Shown one piece after another: positions 1-9,518 of a stretch of 64,000 nt of DNA; the stretch's first letter is position 1, and every line of letters begins with the position of its first letter. The stretch comes from Flavobacteriaceae bacterium NBU2977 (GTDB taxonomy: Bacteria; Bacteroidota; Bacteroidia; Flavobacteriales; Flavobacteriaceae), in the NCBI GenBank assembly GCA_019931105.1, contig JAIOUW010000001.1, forward strand, positions 372,001 to 436,000, in the 5' to 3' direction. The notes beneath the pieces were generated by a model. The model did not search any database and was not told the DNA's origin. It saw only the letters and a list, made by a program, of their open reading frames with translations. A program made the translations under genes and the position numbers.

Positions 1-624
1 GAAGCCGCCCGACAATTGTCCGAAGACTATGGCATCAAGGCAAAAGCCTATGCTGCGAATGTTACCGATTTACCCGAAGTAGAAAGAGTAGTTTCAAATA
101 TTATAGCTGAGTTTGGGCGGTTGGACATACTGATCAATAGTGCCGGAATCAACATACGTGGAGCCATCGATGAATTGAAACCTGACGAATTCAACCAAGT
201 AATGAAGGTCAATGTCGATGGCACTTGGAACGTTTCCCGAGCCGTGGTCCCACAAATGAAAAAACAGGGAAGCGGTAAAATCATCAATATGGCAAGTACT
301 TTGGGCCTCGTTGGGTTGGCCAATCGAACCCCCTACGCAACAAGCAAGGGTGCCGTGGTACAATTGACCCGATCTTTAGGGTTGGAACTGGCACCTTTCA
401 ATATTAACGTAAATGCCATATGCCCAGGTCCATTTTTGACAGAGATGAACATTCCGATAGCGGATACCCCCGAGGCCAAAAACTTTATCGTCGGTGCAAC
501 GGCTTTGGCGCGTTGGGGCGAACTGCGCGAAATTCAAGGAGCGGCCCTTTTCTTGGCCAGTGATGCCGGTAGCTATATGGTCGGGTCGATGTTGACCGTT
601 GACGGAGGGTGGACGGCCAAATAA
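1..624 (+). CDS. SDR family NAD(P)-dependent oxidoreductase, 5'-truncated by window edge
   Basis: The reading frame is open from base 1 (E-A-A-R-Q-L-S-E-D...), so 207 C-terminal residues are visible and the N-terminal glycine-rich Rossmann motif lies outside the window. The NSAG motif, the catalytic serine in MAST and the YATSK (YxxxK) pair are all present, as is the SDR ending with VDGGW. The family interconverts alcohols and ketones with NAD(P)H in the cytoplasm. The gene converges on a polysaccharide-degradation operon that ends 25 bp away, so oxidation of a released sugar or uronate (gluconate 5-dehydrogenase-like) is a reasonable inference, but the substrate cannot be read from the sequence. 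Confidence 0.9.
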   Translation, partial: EAARQLSEDYGIKAKAYAANVTDLPEVERVVSNIIAEFGRLDILINSAGINIRGAIDELKPDEFNQVMKVNVDGTWNVSRAVVPQMKKQGSGKIINMASTLGLVGLANRTPYATSKGAVVQLTRSLGLELAPFNINVNAICPGPFLTEMNIPIADTPEAKNFIVGATALARWGELREIQGAALFLASDAGSYMVGSMLTVDGGWTAK

Positions 625-648
625 TCATTCCATCTAGTGGAAGATACA

Positions 649-1659
649 CTATCGGTAGCGCAATTCGTAATCTGAGATTTCTGCGGAATACTCAGAGCCA
701 TATACAGGTTTGGGCATACCCATGTCATAAGGTGACGGGGCCATCCATTGACTTTTGACTCCTTCTATCCGCATCGTGCCCTGTGGGTCTATTTCGGCAA
801 AAGCATACAGAGGGTCCATGTACGGTGCCAAATTCGGCAACCATTTATACTCTTTGTACAATGCCTCGGGAAAACGATCGGTATTTCGATACTTATCTTC
901 CATCCATTGGTACGACATACTGTTGATTTCAATATAATCTATGCCATTCTGACGATGATGAAAGTCGATATGATTGTGACCGTTCATACAACAGACAACC
1001 TTTTCGCTGTTGGCTTCCAATATTTTTTGTAGTGAAAGGCGGTTCTTCACACCCCATTGATAATGCCATAGGCTCTGATGAGAAAAAACGATCGTTGGCA
1101 GTTCGGTACCCTCCAAATCACTTTTGAACCATGCTATCTGCTCATTATTTATATATGTGCGATACTTATCTTCGACATAAAAGTTTGAATTATCATAATC
1201 TACAAACTTCCCATCTTGGTATAAAAAGTTTGCATCAAGTACGATAAAATGAAAGTTTTGAAAATCAAAAGAATAATATGGATCTTGCATTTCCCAAAAT
1301 TCCATTGCCTGAAATTTCGAATGCCTATCCATATCATGATTACCTAAAACATGGTATTTTGGCCCCTTGAAGGCTCTCCAAATTTCAAGAAACGGAACGT
1401 TCTTGGGATCGGCCATACAAAAATCACCGAGTTGAACAATAAAATCAACTTCTTTACGCCCCGCTTCGCCAATAAACTTCTGCAGCCGTTGATCGGCATC
1501 GGGCATCAAGTCTTTGTGTACGTCGGCCACAATTCCGAAACGCAGTACTTCAGCAGAATTACCTAGACTTGCGCCAGGTCTAAAAGACAATACGGTCGAT
1601 GGAAGTATTGTGGTCATGGATCCCATCCCGAGCTGCGCGACAAAATTTCTACGTTTCAT
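649..1659 (-). CDS. Calcineurin-like metallophosphoesterase, exported
   Basis: A 336-residue protein with the complete metallophosphoesterase signature: D46-x-H48 (ADVHKD), G78-D79 (QLGDF), GNHD at 106-109, a later FSHQ histidine and the GHNH block. These residues bind a two-metal centre that hydrolyses phosphate mono- or diesters. The N-terminus (MKRRNF followed by a hydrophobic stretch) looks like a twin-arginine or Sec signal, so an extracytoplasmic location is inferred. It is the last gene of a minus-strand operon with sulfatases and glycosidases, 49 bp after the fucosidase gene. Related proteins are common in marine polysaccharide clusters; the substrate is unknown. Confidence 0.85.
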   Translation of the reverse strand: MKRRNFVAQLGMGSMTTILPSTVLSFRPGASLGNSAEVLRFGIVADVHKDLMPDADQRLQKFIGEAGRKEVDFIVQLGDFCMADPKNVPFLEIWRAFKGPKYHVLGNHDMDRHSKFQAMEFWEMQDPYYSFDFQNFHFIVLDANFLYQDGKFVDYDNSNFYVEDKYRTYINNEQIAWFKSDLEGTELPTIVFSHQSLWHYQWGVKNRLSLQKILEANSEKVVCCMNGHNHIDFHHRQNGIDYIEINSMSYQWMEDKYRNTDRFPEALYKEYKWLPNLAPYMDPLYAFAEIDPQGTMRIEGVKSQWMAPSPYDMGMPKPVYGSEYSAEISDYELRYR

Positions 1660-1708
1660 TCAACACATTGATTTAAAACCGATAGGTGTAAGCCTAAGCT
1701 ATCAAACC

Positions 1709-3808
1709 TTACTCCATCACTGTAATTATGCCAATCTCGGCAAATGATGCCCTTAAATCATCACCATCTACCGTAACCCCTCTTAACTTCACATATCGCG
1801 CCTTGGTAACGTCAAAATGAACGGTCTGCTCGATCCGGTTGTTCACTACATTGCCAAACTCGCCTTTGGCGGCAGGTTTCCAATTCTTGTTATCGGTGCT
1901 TACCAAAAATTCATAATTTGTAATTATACCAAAGGGATAACGCTCTTGGATCGGCCAATACGAAAATCCTTTAAGGCCGTAGACCTTTCCTAGGTCAATT
2001 ATTACTTCCTGCGGTACATTGACACCTTCATCAGTGGCCCAAAACGTATAGGGATCTTCATCGATCATTTTATGTGCATCTTCCAGATTACCGGAAGAGG
2101 TCCAAAATACCTTCCAATCCTTTTTCGGAATATCAAAATAATACTCAGCAGGTGCCGTTTGTTGACCATTATCGGGATCTACACTGATCGCCTTTACCGA
2201 AGTTGGCCCACTGATCAATAAAGGCGCTTCATACTTATTCGATTCCTTGGTCGGGTCTGAACCATCAAGGGTATAATGTATATCAACATTTTTATCGGGA
2301 ACCGATAAGTATATGGTACCTTCTCGGTTTCTTTTGGCAACCGGTTCGGTCAGCAAGTTCGGTGCCCTGTACAATTCAATACTCGATATGGCCAAAGGCC
2401 CTTTGGCATCTAAAAAGTTCACCCTAATTTTTGTGGCCTCAACAGTATCAAAACGCAAAATACGCTTGTAACCGACCGTGGTCTGTCCGTCGATTTCGAC
2501 CCATTCACCATCGACCTCGGCGTCTAAAATAAAACGTTTGACGCGCTGCCCCAATGGAATATATTCTTGGATAATGATTCGATTCACCTCGGTGGGCCCA
2601 CCTAAATCTATCGTTATCATGGCGCGCGAAATACTATCATTGGTCGCCCAATAGGTCTCCGAATTGCCATCGTTTACATTTTGTGCCCCAAAATGCCCCC
2701 CTTTGCCCCTTTCATCAGAGGCACTAACGGTTTTGCCTTGTGCTAGTTCATTGGCAAAATCCTTGCCCAATTGTTCTTTTAGGGCCATTAATTGTTTGAC
2801 ATCTTCCTCGTGTACCAAACCGCGGGTATCTACAGGAAGGTTAAGTAGAAGGTTGGCATTTCTACCAATTGATCGGTAGTATATGTCGAGTAAAATCGGT
2901 AAAGATTTGACCTGATGGTCCTCTCGCGGATGATAGTACCAACCCGGTCGAATGGAAACGTCAGCCTCGGCGGGCAACCAATGGGTGCCATCTTCATGCC
3001 CTGAACGCAGTTCTACATAGCGTGGCCAACCAGGATATATCTCATCGCGCCGCATGATGTTCCAATTGGTCTCATTCGCCCATCCTTCTTCGTTGCCAAC
3101 CCATCGAATATCGGGGCCGCCATCACTAAAAATAACGGCATTGGGCTGCAGCTCGCGCACTATGGCCTCGGCCGTATCCCATTCGTAATAGGTCTTGTTA
3201 TCGATTTTACGTGTTTCGTTGGCACCGCCATAATAGCCGGAACCTCCGTTGGCACCATCGAACCAAACCTCGAAGACCTCACCATAATTCGTCAAAAGCT
3301 CCCGCAGCTGTTCATGGAATTTTTTAACGTATTCGGGGTTACCATAATCCTTGTCATGACGATCCCAAGGTGATAAATAGATTCCGAATTTCAATCCGTA
3401 TTCCGCACAGGCTTCAGACAAATCTTTTATTACATCTCCATTACCATCTTTCCATGGTGAATTTTTAACGGAATGCTCCGTAGTATTGGTCGGCCACAGA
3501 CAAAATCCATCATGGTGTTTTGCCGTGATGATTATACCTTTCATGCCGGCCTCCTTGGCCACTTTAGCCCATTGCCTTGTATCCAATTCCGTTGGGTCGA
3601 ACTGCTGCGGAGATTCACCTCCGGTGCCCCATTCCATATTGGTAAAGGTATTCATGTTGAAGTGCACAAAAGCATAATATTGTAGATCATGCCAAGCCAA
3701 TTGCCTTTCCGCTGGCAAAGGGCCGACGGGTTTCGGGGGTTCCACTTTGGTACAAGAAACGAATGAAAACACTACCAAGGCTGCGATAAACAAAGTCTTA
3801 TTCTTCAT
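1709..3808 (-). CDS. GH29 alpha-L-fucosidase with discoidin and chitobiase-like C-terminal domains, lipoprotein
   Basis: A 699-residue enzyme with a lipoprotein signal ending in FVSC. The GH29 TIM barrel spans about residues 30-345 and shows AKHHDGF and the nucleophile motif WFDGAN with Asp184. It is followed by an F5/8-type discoidin (CBM32-like) module at about 355-490, a chitobiase C-terminal-like module (HYTLDGSDPT) at about 500-565 and a second discoidin module to the end. GH29 enzymes release terminal alpha-L-fucose by a retaining mechanism. A lipid anchor plus carbohydrate-binding modules suggests action on large fucosylated chains at the cell surface or in the periplasm. The start codon is 6 bp after the stop of the upstream GH36-like gene, which indicates co-transcription. 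Confidence 0.93.
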   Translation of the reverse strand: MKNKTLFIAALVVFSFVSCTKVEPPKPVGPLPAERQLAWHDLQYYAFVHFNMNTFTNMEWGTGGESPQQFDPTELDTRQWAKVAKEAGMKGIIITAKHHDGFCLWPTNTTEHSVKNSPWKDGNGDVIKDLSEACAEYGLKFGIYLSPWDRHDKDYGNPEYVKKFHEQLRELLTNYGEVFEVWFDGANGGSGYYGGANETRKIDNKTYYEWDTAEAIVRELQPNAVIFSDGGPDIRWVGNEEGWANETNWNIMRRDEIYPGWPRYVELRSGHEDGTHWLPAEADVSIRPGWYYHPREDHQVKSLPILLDIYYRSIGRNANLLLNLPVDTRGLVHEEDVKQLMALKEQLGKDFANELAQGKTVSASDERGKGGHFGAQNVNDGNSETYWATNDSISRAMITIDLGGPTEVNRIIIQEYIPLGQRVKRFILDAEVDGEWVEIDGQTTVGYKRILRFDTVEATKIRVNFLDAKGPLAISSIELYRAPNLLTEPVAKRNREGTIYLSVPDKNVDIHYTLDGSDPTKESNKYEAPLLISGPTSVKAISVDPDNGQQTAPAEYYFDIPKKDWKVFWTSSGNLEDAHKMIDEDPYTFWATDEGVNVPQEVIIDLGKVYGLKGFSYWPIQERYPFGIITNYEFLVSTDNKNWKPAAKGEFGNVVNNRIEQTVHFDVTKARYVKLRGVTVDGDDLRASFAEIGIITVME

Positions 3809-3814
3809 GATTTT

Positions 3815-5965
3815 TTATTCTATAATGTACCAGGAATAACCCTTTGCGGGTATTCGAACATTCAATGTTATTTCAAAATTTCGATCCAATTCAAGTACTT
3901 CAGCCTTGCCCTGCCGATCGGATACAGATGCTCGGTCTACCAACCCCGTATAATATAAGGGAATTTTTATGTTCTCTCGGATCTCATTTTTAGTGGGGTT
4001 GAAAAGTAGTACGAACCCCTTTTCCCTTAAATCAGGATTTACATGCATAAAACCATCCCAAGATCGCCCGTTCGGCCTTCTTAAATGAAGGATGTCGGAA
4101 TTCAAAATATCACGGTACTTTTTATAATGGGCAATCTGTTCGATGACCAAGGCCTTGGTTATTTCCGAATCAAATAATCTAGGCCCTCGATAGCATGCCT
4201 GCACACCTGAACCATAGTTCTGAACCATATGGGCCTCATAAGAGTCTAAATGTTCCCGCAAGGGTTCAAGGGTCGCCGCATCACCTCCGCCATGGTATTC
4301 GGTCAACGGCACGAAGGTCCAAGCCATTGATGGTGTCTTTTCCCACGTGCCATCATAAATGTTCTGCCTCCCCAAAATAATCTGTTGATCTCTCGGAAGC
4401 GACCAATTTACCTCGCGATAGCCTATACCGCATTTGTTCGACCCCTGTAAAAAATAGAAATCGGGGGCATTGAGATAAATATCCTTCTCCCTTAACCAGT
4501 TGTAGAATTGTTTGGTCATGTTCCATTGCACCCATTGTGAATCTTCATAGCCCTTATGGTGGGTATGCGTTGTCGAAGCGCAATAATCGCCAGGGTACGG
4601 ACCATCATGCTCCAATAGATCAAACCCTGTCTTGTCTAAAAAATATCGTAGTTTTTCAAAGTAATCCTTGCCCCATTGCGAAGCCAAACAAGGGGCGTTC
4701 AAGAATTTGGCACCCCCGGGCCTACCGGTATCCTTATCGATGACGTCTACCGAATCGTGGATCTTTCGGCTCGAAAACAATGAATACCCGCCCAATTCAA
4801 TCCCCTTGCCATGGGCGTAGTCGGCCAATTCTTTAAATTTTGAAATATTCGTTGCCGTAGTATCTTCCATATCAAGGCCACTGCCGAAACTTAGAATCAC
4901 CATTTCATATCCGGTCGCAACGCATTGGTCCACTGCCGATTTCACGGCATCGCTATCGGTCGTGGTCAAGTGCATGAAAATCGGATTTTCGGTCGCCCAT
5001 GGGGCCAAGGTTCGATACATTTTTCTGATCGACAGGGCGTTTCTCGCCCTATCGGTGCCATTCAACAACAATTCGTAGGTATGGAAGCTTTCGAATACCT
5101 CGCCGGATTTCAAAGCCGCATCGGGACCAATTTTCAACTTACTTTCCAAAAGGCACGGTGTTTCCATTTTCCAGTTCACCTGGGAAGTATACTCGGGATC
5201 GACTTCCCAAAAAGTGGTCACATTCGATTCGCCCGAGGTAAACCCACCGAAGGCATAATCGCTTTCGACATGAATATTGGGCCGTTTCCATTCACGTGGT
5301 GTTTCCACTGGGTTTTCGACTTCTGGAAATGCCAATAATTCACTTTTAAAACTATCTATGGTGATGTTCTTGCCTGATTTATTTTCGACGGTAATCCATT
5401 TTGCGATCAAAGGGATCCCATCATAAATCTCATAGTGCAACTTGACCAAAACTCCCCTTGTTTCACCGGTGTCACGTTCAAAACTAAGGATCAACTCTTT
5501 GCCAGTGGGTATTGTTTTTTCCGCGGTATGATATCGTTTGGTTCCCTTCCATTTAATTTTGGGAAGCATGCCCCTAACGGTATGGCTTTTATATTGGAAC
5601 GCATCCTCGATTGAAGTCAAGCCATCCAACCATTCTTCCAGAAGATACCCGTGTTCCGGAAGTCCTGTCAGCCCGCCAATCGCATAGGTCTCCCCATTGA
5701 TGGTAACCTCGGCCTCAGGTTTTATACTCCTCAGCATTACCTCTCCCGTAACCAAATTTCTAAAATCGACGGTTGCCGCATTCGGTGCGATCTTGATCCG
5801 TCGTTCGACCAGACCGTTACCCAAAACAATATCACCATCCATCATATCGATGGCAGCTTTGTAATGGTCATTATCTAGAAGCCAATCAATAGGGTCGTCA
5901 GATTCTTGCGCCCTACAAAATCCACCAAGCACCAATAAAGTGCATAGAAATAGCTTTTTTATCAT
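3815..5965 (-). CDS. Alpha-galactosidase-like (clan GH-D type) glycoside hydrolase, family uncertain
   Basis: A 716-residue secreted protein with a signal peptide ending near FCRAQ. The N-terminal half resembles the beta-supersandwich of GH36-type enzymes (VLGNGLVERRI, then a long beta-rich region). A TIM barrel follows, in which GYEMVILSFGSG and FDLLEHDGPYPGDYC (Asp454) are candidate catalytic positions; the C-terminal part is a beta domain (KGFVLLFNPT). I infer an alpha-galactosidase or related retaining exo-enzyme, but the sequence lacks the classical KWD motif of GH36, so the exact family is open. It sits between a sulfatase and a fucosidase in a tight operon, consistent with trimming a sulfated galactofucan. 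Confidence 0.65.
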   Translation of the reverse strand: MIKKLFLCTLLVLGGFCRAQESDDPIDWLLDNDHYKAAIDMMDGDIVLGNGLVERRIKIAPNAATVDFRNLVTGEVMLRSIKPEAEVTINGETYAIGGLTGLPEHGYLLEEWLDGLTSIEDAFQYKSHTVRGMLPKIKWKGTKRYHTAEKTIPTGKELILSFERDTGETRGVLVKLHYEIYDGIPLIAKWITVENKSGKNITIDSFKSELLAFPEVENPVETPREWKRPNIHVESDYAFGGFTSGESNVTTFWEVDPEYTSQVNWKMETPCLLESKLKIGPDAALKSGEVFESFHTYELLLNGTDRARNALSIRKMYRTLAPWATENPIFMHLTTTDSDAVKSAVDQCVATGYEMVILSFGSGLDMEDTTATNISKFKELADYAHGKGIELGGYSLFSSRKIHDSVDVIDKDTGRPGGAKFLNAPCLASQWGKDYFEKLRYFLDKTGFDLLEHDGPYPGDYCASTTHTHHKGYEDSQWVQWNMTKQFYNWLREKDIYLNAPDFYFLQGSNKCGIGYREVNWSLPRDQQIILGRQNIYDGTWEKTPSMAWTFVPLTEYHGGGDAATLEPLREHLDSYEAHMVQNYGSGVQACYRGPRLFDSEITKALVIEQIAHYKKYRDILNSDILHLRRPNGRSWDGFMHVNPDLREKGFVLLFNPTKNEIRENIKIPLYYTGLVDRASVSDRQGKAEVLELDRNFEITLNVRIPAKGYSWYIIE

Positions 5966-5983
5966 TCTTGTAGTTTCAGGTTT

Positions 5984-7528
5984 TCAAAACAATTCAATCG
6001 GATAAACCACGTGTTCGCCCGTAACCTTGTCGATAGGCATTTGTGCGTTCATATCTTTCAAACGATTCGTCAATAGTTGGGCCAGTTCTCTTGCTTTTTC
6101 AGGATTATCGGCTACAAGGTTTTTTGATTCGCCAATGTCTTCTACGATATTATATAGTTCAATACGCCTGTCGGCATGAAAATATATAAGTTTCCACTCG
6201 CCATTTCTCACCGTACTTGCGGCGCCGATTCCCGGGCCCGTAACGCCCCACTCGTTCGGATAATGCCATATCAATGGTCTTGTACCGGCATACTCATGCT
6301 CTCCTTTTAGGACAGCGGTAAAACTTTCACCATCAATTTTTTGAACCGTCTGTAAACTGTCAATACCGGCCATTTCGATAATCGTTGGATAGAAATCTTC
6401 GATTATTACCTGATAATCGGTTACCGATTCAGGTTTTGTCTTCCCAGGCCATTTGACCAACATCGGCTCACGAATACCGCCTTCATACATCGAGCCCTTG
6501 CCACTGGCCAAAGGTTTATTATGGGTATGTGGCTCCCCACCGCGGGCATGAGCGCTTAATCCTCCATTATCGGACATAAAGAGAATGATCGTATTCTCAC
6601 CGATGTTCTTTTTCTCAAGAAAATCCATGATGTCGCCCAAACTTTTGTCCATACCTTCAACCATCGATGCGTATTTGGCCTCGATCGAATCCAGTCCTTT
6701 TTCTAGATATTTTTGAAAGAACCTATCGTCGCCCATAATCGGGGTATGAACGGCATAATGGGCCATATAAAGGAAGAAGGGTTGCTGCACGGTTACGGCC
6801 GAATCTAAAGCCTTTAACGCTTCTTGCGTAATGGCTTCGGTCAAATAAATATCCTTACCGTGATATTTTTCCAGGCCGGGGACGGCCCATATTTCCTTTC
6901 CTTCTTTTCCGTTGCCAAAATTTTCGGTTCCCAAATAGCTTTCAGGGGCACCTGCGGCGTGGCCCGCAATATTGATATCGAAACCAAGGTTCAACGGATT
7001 CTCGCCAGGGGTACCGATTGCCCCCAAGTGCGCTTTTCCGGCATGGACCGTAAAGTAACCAACGTCATGCAAAGCCTGGGGCAATGGCATGGCGTAAACA
7101 GCCAGGGAATCGCCTGCTACAGGACTCATTCCATTGACATTCCACCTTGGGAATTCAAGTTGCGGATGATTCACTTCCATCGGCTGGATAACGTCTTTCT
7201 TTAAAGTCCAATTGGTCACCCGATGCCGTGCAGCGTTCATTCCCGTCATCAGACTTACCCGCGTCGGGGAACAGACCGGGGTGGCATAGGCTTGGGTAAA
7301 TTTCATGCCCTCTTTGGCCAAACGTTCCATATTCGGGGTATGGTACCGATCATTAAATGCCGTTTTTTCAGTCCAAAAAGGAACAGAGGTATCTTGCCAT
7401 CCCATGTCATCGACCAAGAACAGAACGATATTCGGGGCCGGTTCTTCAATGGCCTCATTTTCACAGGAAACCAAAGCAACCAAGCAAAGCCCTACTAATA
7501 TTATCGTTTCAAAAAATCTATTCATCAT
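5984..7528 (-). CDS. Formylglycine-dependent sulfatase (S1 family), lipoprotein
   Basis: A 514-residue sulfatase with a lipoprotein signal (LVSC). The metal-binding N-terminus NIVLFLVDDMGWQDT and the maturation signature C86-S-P-T-R are clear; Cys86 would be converted to formylglycine. The later FMSDNGG motif supplies further metal ligands and SGKGSMYEGGIREP is also typical of the family. It hydrolyses sulfate esters, here probably on an algal polysaccharide. It lies 14 bp downstream of a second sulfatase gene, so both are likely co-expressed. The formylglycine-generating enzyme is not in this window. Confidence 0.93.
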   Translation of the reverse strand: MMNRFFETIILVGLCLVALVSCENEAIEEPAPNIVLFLVDDMGWQDTSVPFWTEKTAFNDRYHTPNMERLAKEGMKFTQAYATPVCSPTRVSLMTGMNAARHRVTNWTLKKDVIQPMEVNHPQLEFPRWNVNGMSPVAGDSLAVYAMPLPQALHDVGYFTVHAGKAHLGAIGTPGENPLNLGFDINIAGHAAGAPESYLGTENFGNGKEGKEIWAVPGLEKYHGKDIYLTEAITQEALKALDSAVTVQQPFFLYMAHYAVHTPIMGDDRFFQKYLEKGLDSIEAKYASMVEGMDKSLGDIMDFLEKKNIGENTIILFMSDNGGLSAHARGGEPHTHNKPLASGKGSMYEGGIREPMLVKWPGKTKPESVTDYQVIIEDFYPTIIEMAGIDSLQTVQKIDGESFTAVLKGEHEYAGTRPLIWHYPNEWGVTGPGIGAASTVRNGEWKLIYFHADRRIELYNIVEDIGESKNLVADNPEKARELAQLLTNRLKDMNAQMPIDKVTGEHVVYPIELF

Positions 7529-7542
7529 ATTAACTTATCATA

Positions 7543-9138
7543 TTATTCCTCAAAGACCAATAACTGTTTCCAATTTTTTGAACCAAAAGCTTCAAGATCA
7601 TTTTTTTGGTTTTTACCATCCGTACTTCGGCCGTTCTCGATATACGAGACCATCAACTGCTTTAATGCCTTCACTTTTTCGGGATGATCAGCGTACAGAT
7701 TATTTTTTTCTTCCGGGTCCACATCCAAATCGAACAATTGAAACTTTGGTAGGTCTCGAATGCCTTCTGAATCAGGTTTCGGGTCACTCCAGCCTCCAGA
7801 ACCGGGACAAAAAACCAGTTTCCAATTAGCCTTTCGAATAGCAAAGCTTCCATTGATGGAATGATGTACCGTAGCTTCCCTTTTGTACTCTACAGAATCA
7901 GTACCCATCAAAAGGGGCATCAATGAAAAACTATCCTCGCCCTCATTGTCTTTCAAGGGGACCCCTATTAGATCGGCACAAGTAGCCATAAGATCGGTCG
8001 TACAAATCGTTTTGTTGGATACGCTGCCCGGTCGAATCTTATCGGGCCATCTCACAATAAAGGGAACGCGGTGCCCACCTTCATATATATCGGCCTTATG
8101 GCCTCGATATATAGCACTGGGGTCATGGTTCTTGGCACCCAAGATTTCAAAATCGGCCTGGGGCGAGCATCCGTTGTCACTGGTGAAGATCACGATCGTA
8201 TTTTCGGCAATTCCTTTTTCATCCAAAACTTGGGCCAACCGCCCCATATAATCGTCGATCTGCATCACGAAATCGGCATAGGGGTTCAAACCGCTTTTTC
8301 CGAGCCATTGCTCCGTAGGAAGTATGGGGGTATGCGGCGATGGCAACGCCAAATACAAAAAAAACGGGTCCGCAGAATTTGCCTGTTCCTCAATATACTC
8401 AAAAGATTTCCTGAAAAAATTCGGGGTTACGTCATCATGTTTAAAATCGTTCCCGGTAGGGCCTTCACGCCACCAAGTGTATTTTCCGGTGTCAACTGTA
8501 ACAGTGTCAGGTATGGTTGTAGGCATACCGTTTTCAACGTAAACATAAGGCGCCATATCAAGGGAACCCGAATGCCCATACGAATAATCAAAACCCAATG
8601 TTTCAGGGCCATTCGATATGGGTCTTGAAAAATCGATGTTCGCATAGTCGGCAGGGCTCCAACCCTCACCCCCGACACTATCACCTGCCTTCAACGCCCA
8701 ATCCCAACCAAGATGCCACTTTCCGATAAAAGCGGTTTTATAACCCGCCCCCTTTAAAAGCGAGGCGACCGTTGTTCTCGAATTCGGAATCAAGGCTTTG
8801 GAAACACCGGTCAAGACCCCTGATTTCAACGGGCTTCTCCAATTATACCTACCCGTCATTATACCATACCTCGTCGGCGTGCATACTGCCGCAGAAGTAT
8901 GGGCGTCGGTAAATTTTATGCCCGCTGCCGCCAGCTTATCGATAGATGGCGTAAGAATCTTTCCATCGGAATTAAAAGCATGAATATCCCCGTATCCCAA
9001 ATCATCGGCCAACACATAGATAATGTTGGGATATTTAACTGTTTCCAAACTTTGTTCCTTCTTTTCAGTACATGAAACAACGAATAGCGGTAAAGCATAT
9101 AAAAACCACAAAAAAAACAACCGCGACTCTTTTGGCAT
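7543..9138 (-). CDS. Formylglycine-dependent sulfatase (S1 family), lipoprotein, first gene of operon
   Basis: A 531-residue sulfatase with lipobox VVSC, metal-site motif NIIYVLADDLGYGD and the formylglycine signature C86-T-P-T-R. FTSDNGCSPQA and GHKADIYEGGHRVPF complete the family pattern. It differs clearly from the neighbouring sulfatase (a longer insert around residues 150-200), so the two probably cleave different sulfate positions. It is the promoter-proximal gene of a five-gene minus-strand operon ending at 649. No -7 box of the TAnnTTTG type was found upstream, so the promoter is not placed. Confidence 0.93.
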   Translation of the reverse strand: MPKESRLFFLWFLYALPLFVVSCTEKKEQSLETVKYPNIIYVLADDLGYGDIHAFNSDGKILTPSIDKLAAAGIKFTDAHTSAAVCTPTRYGIMTGRYNWRSPLKSGVLTGVSKALIPNSRTTVASLLKGAGYKTAFIGKWHLGWDWALKAGDSVGGEGWSPADYANIDFSRPISNGPETLGFDYSYGHSGSLDMAPYVYVENGMPTTIPDTVTVDTGKYTWWREGPTGNDFKHDDVTPNFFRKSFEYIEEQANSADPFFLYLALPSPHTPILPTEQWLGKSGLNPYADFVMQIDDYMGRLAQVLDEKGIAENTIVIFTSDNGCSPQADFEILGAKNHDPSAIYRGHKADIYEGGHRVPFIVRWPDKIRPGSVSNKTICTTDLMATCADLIGVPLKDNEGEDSFSLMPLLMGTDSVEYKREATVHHSINGSFAIRKANWKLVFCPGSGGWSDPKPDSEGIRDLPKFQLFDLDVDPEEKNNLYADHPEKVKALKQLMVSYIENGRSTDGKNQKNDLEAFGSKNWKQLLVFEE

Positions 9139-9518
9139 ACTAATTAGATTGAAGCTCGGACTAAATTAATCATTCGAAGACAAACTCTTCAACGAAACCC
9201 TAAAAGTATGTGCATGACAGATGGCCAAAATGAGTAAGTCTTCATCAGGCGACTGATTTCAGCCCATATTTTTCCTTTCCTTTTGTCTTTGACAAAAAAA
9301 TATCAGTTTTTGACCATTGACTATTAGCTTATCATCATTCTTAATCGTATATTTAAACAACGTTCTTATTTTAATTGCCCAAATAAGATCATTTGAGTTA
9401 GTTTTAGTTTATAAATGGTTGTCTATTCGAAAATAGGCAGCCATTTTTTCATTCTATGAAATTGTATAAGGGCATTTCCAATTTTGCCCTAACTTTAAGG
9501 TTCTAAAAAAAACAGGAC
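9139..9518. other. 380-bp divergent intergenic region
   Basis: This AT-rich stretch separates the sulfatase operon (leftward) from the exonuclease gene (rightward). It should contain both promoters, but no good match to the Bacteroidota TAnnTTTG box was found. It holds a strong rightward intrinsic terminator (9413-9449) and a 16-codon open frame (9456-9506) that is in phase with the exonuclease gene and separated from it by one TAA stop. Confidence 0.6.
9413..9449 (+). terminator. Orphan rho-independent terminator or attenuator ahead of the exonuclease gene
   Basis: Bases 9413-9427 and 9432-9446 form a 15-bp stem (two G-U pairs in RNA) closed by the tetraloop CGAA, and the descending arm runs into six T residues (9444-9449). 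The orientation is rightward, yet no rightward gene lies upstream. It could end a small RNA transcribed from the intergenic region, act as a leader attenuator for the nuclease gene, or insulate it from read-through. Confidence 0.65.
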
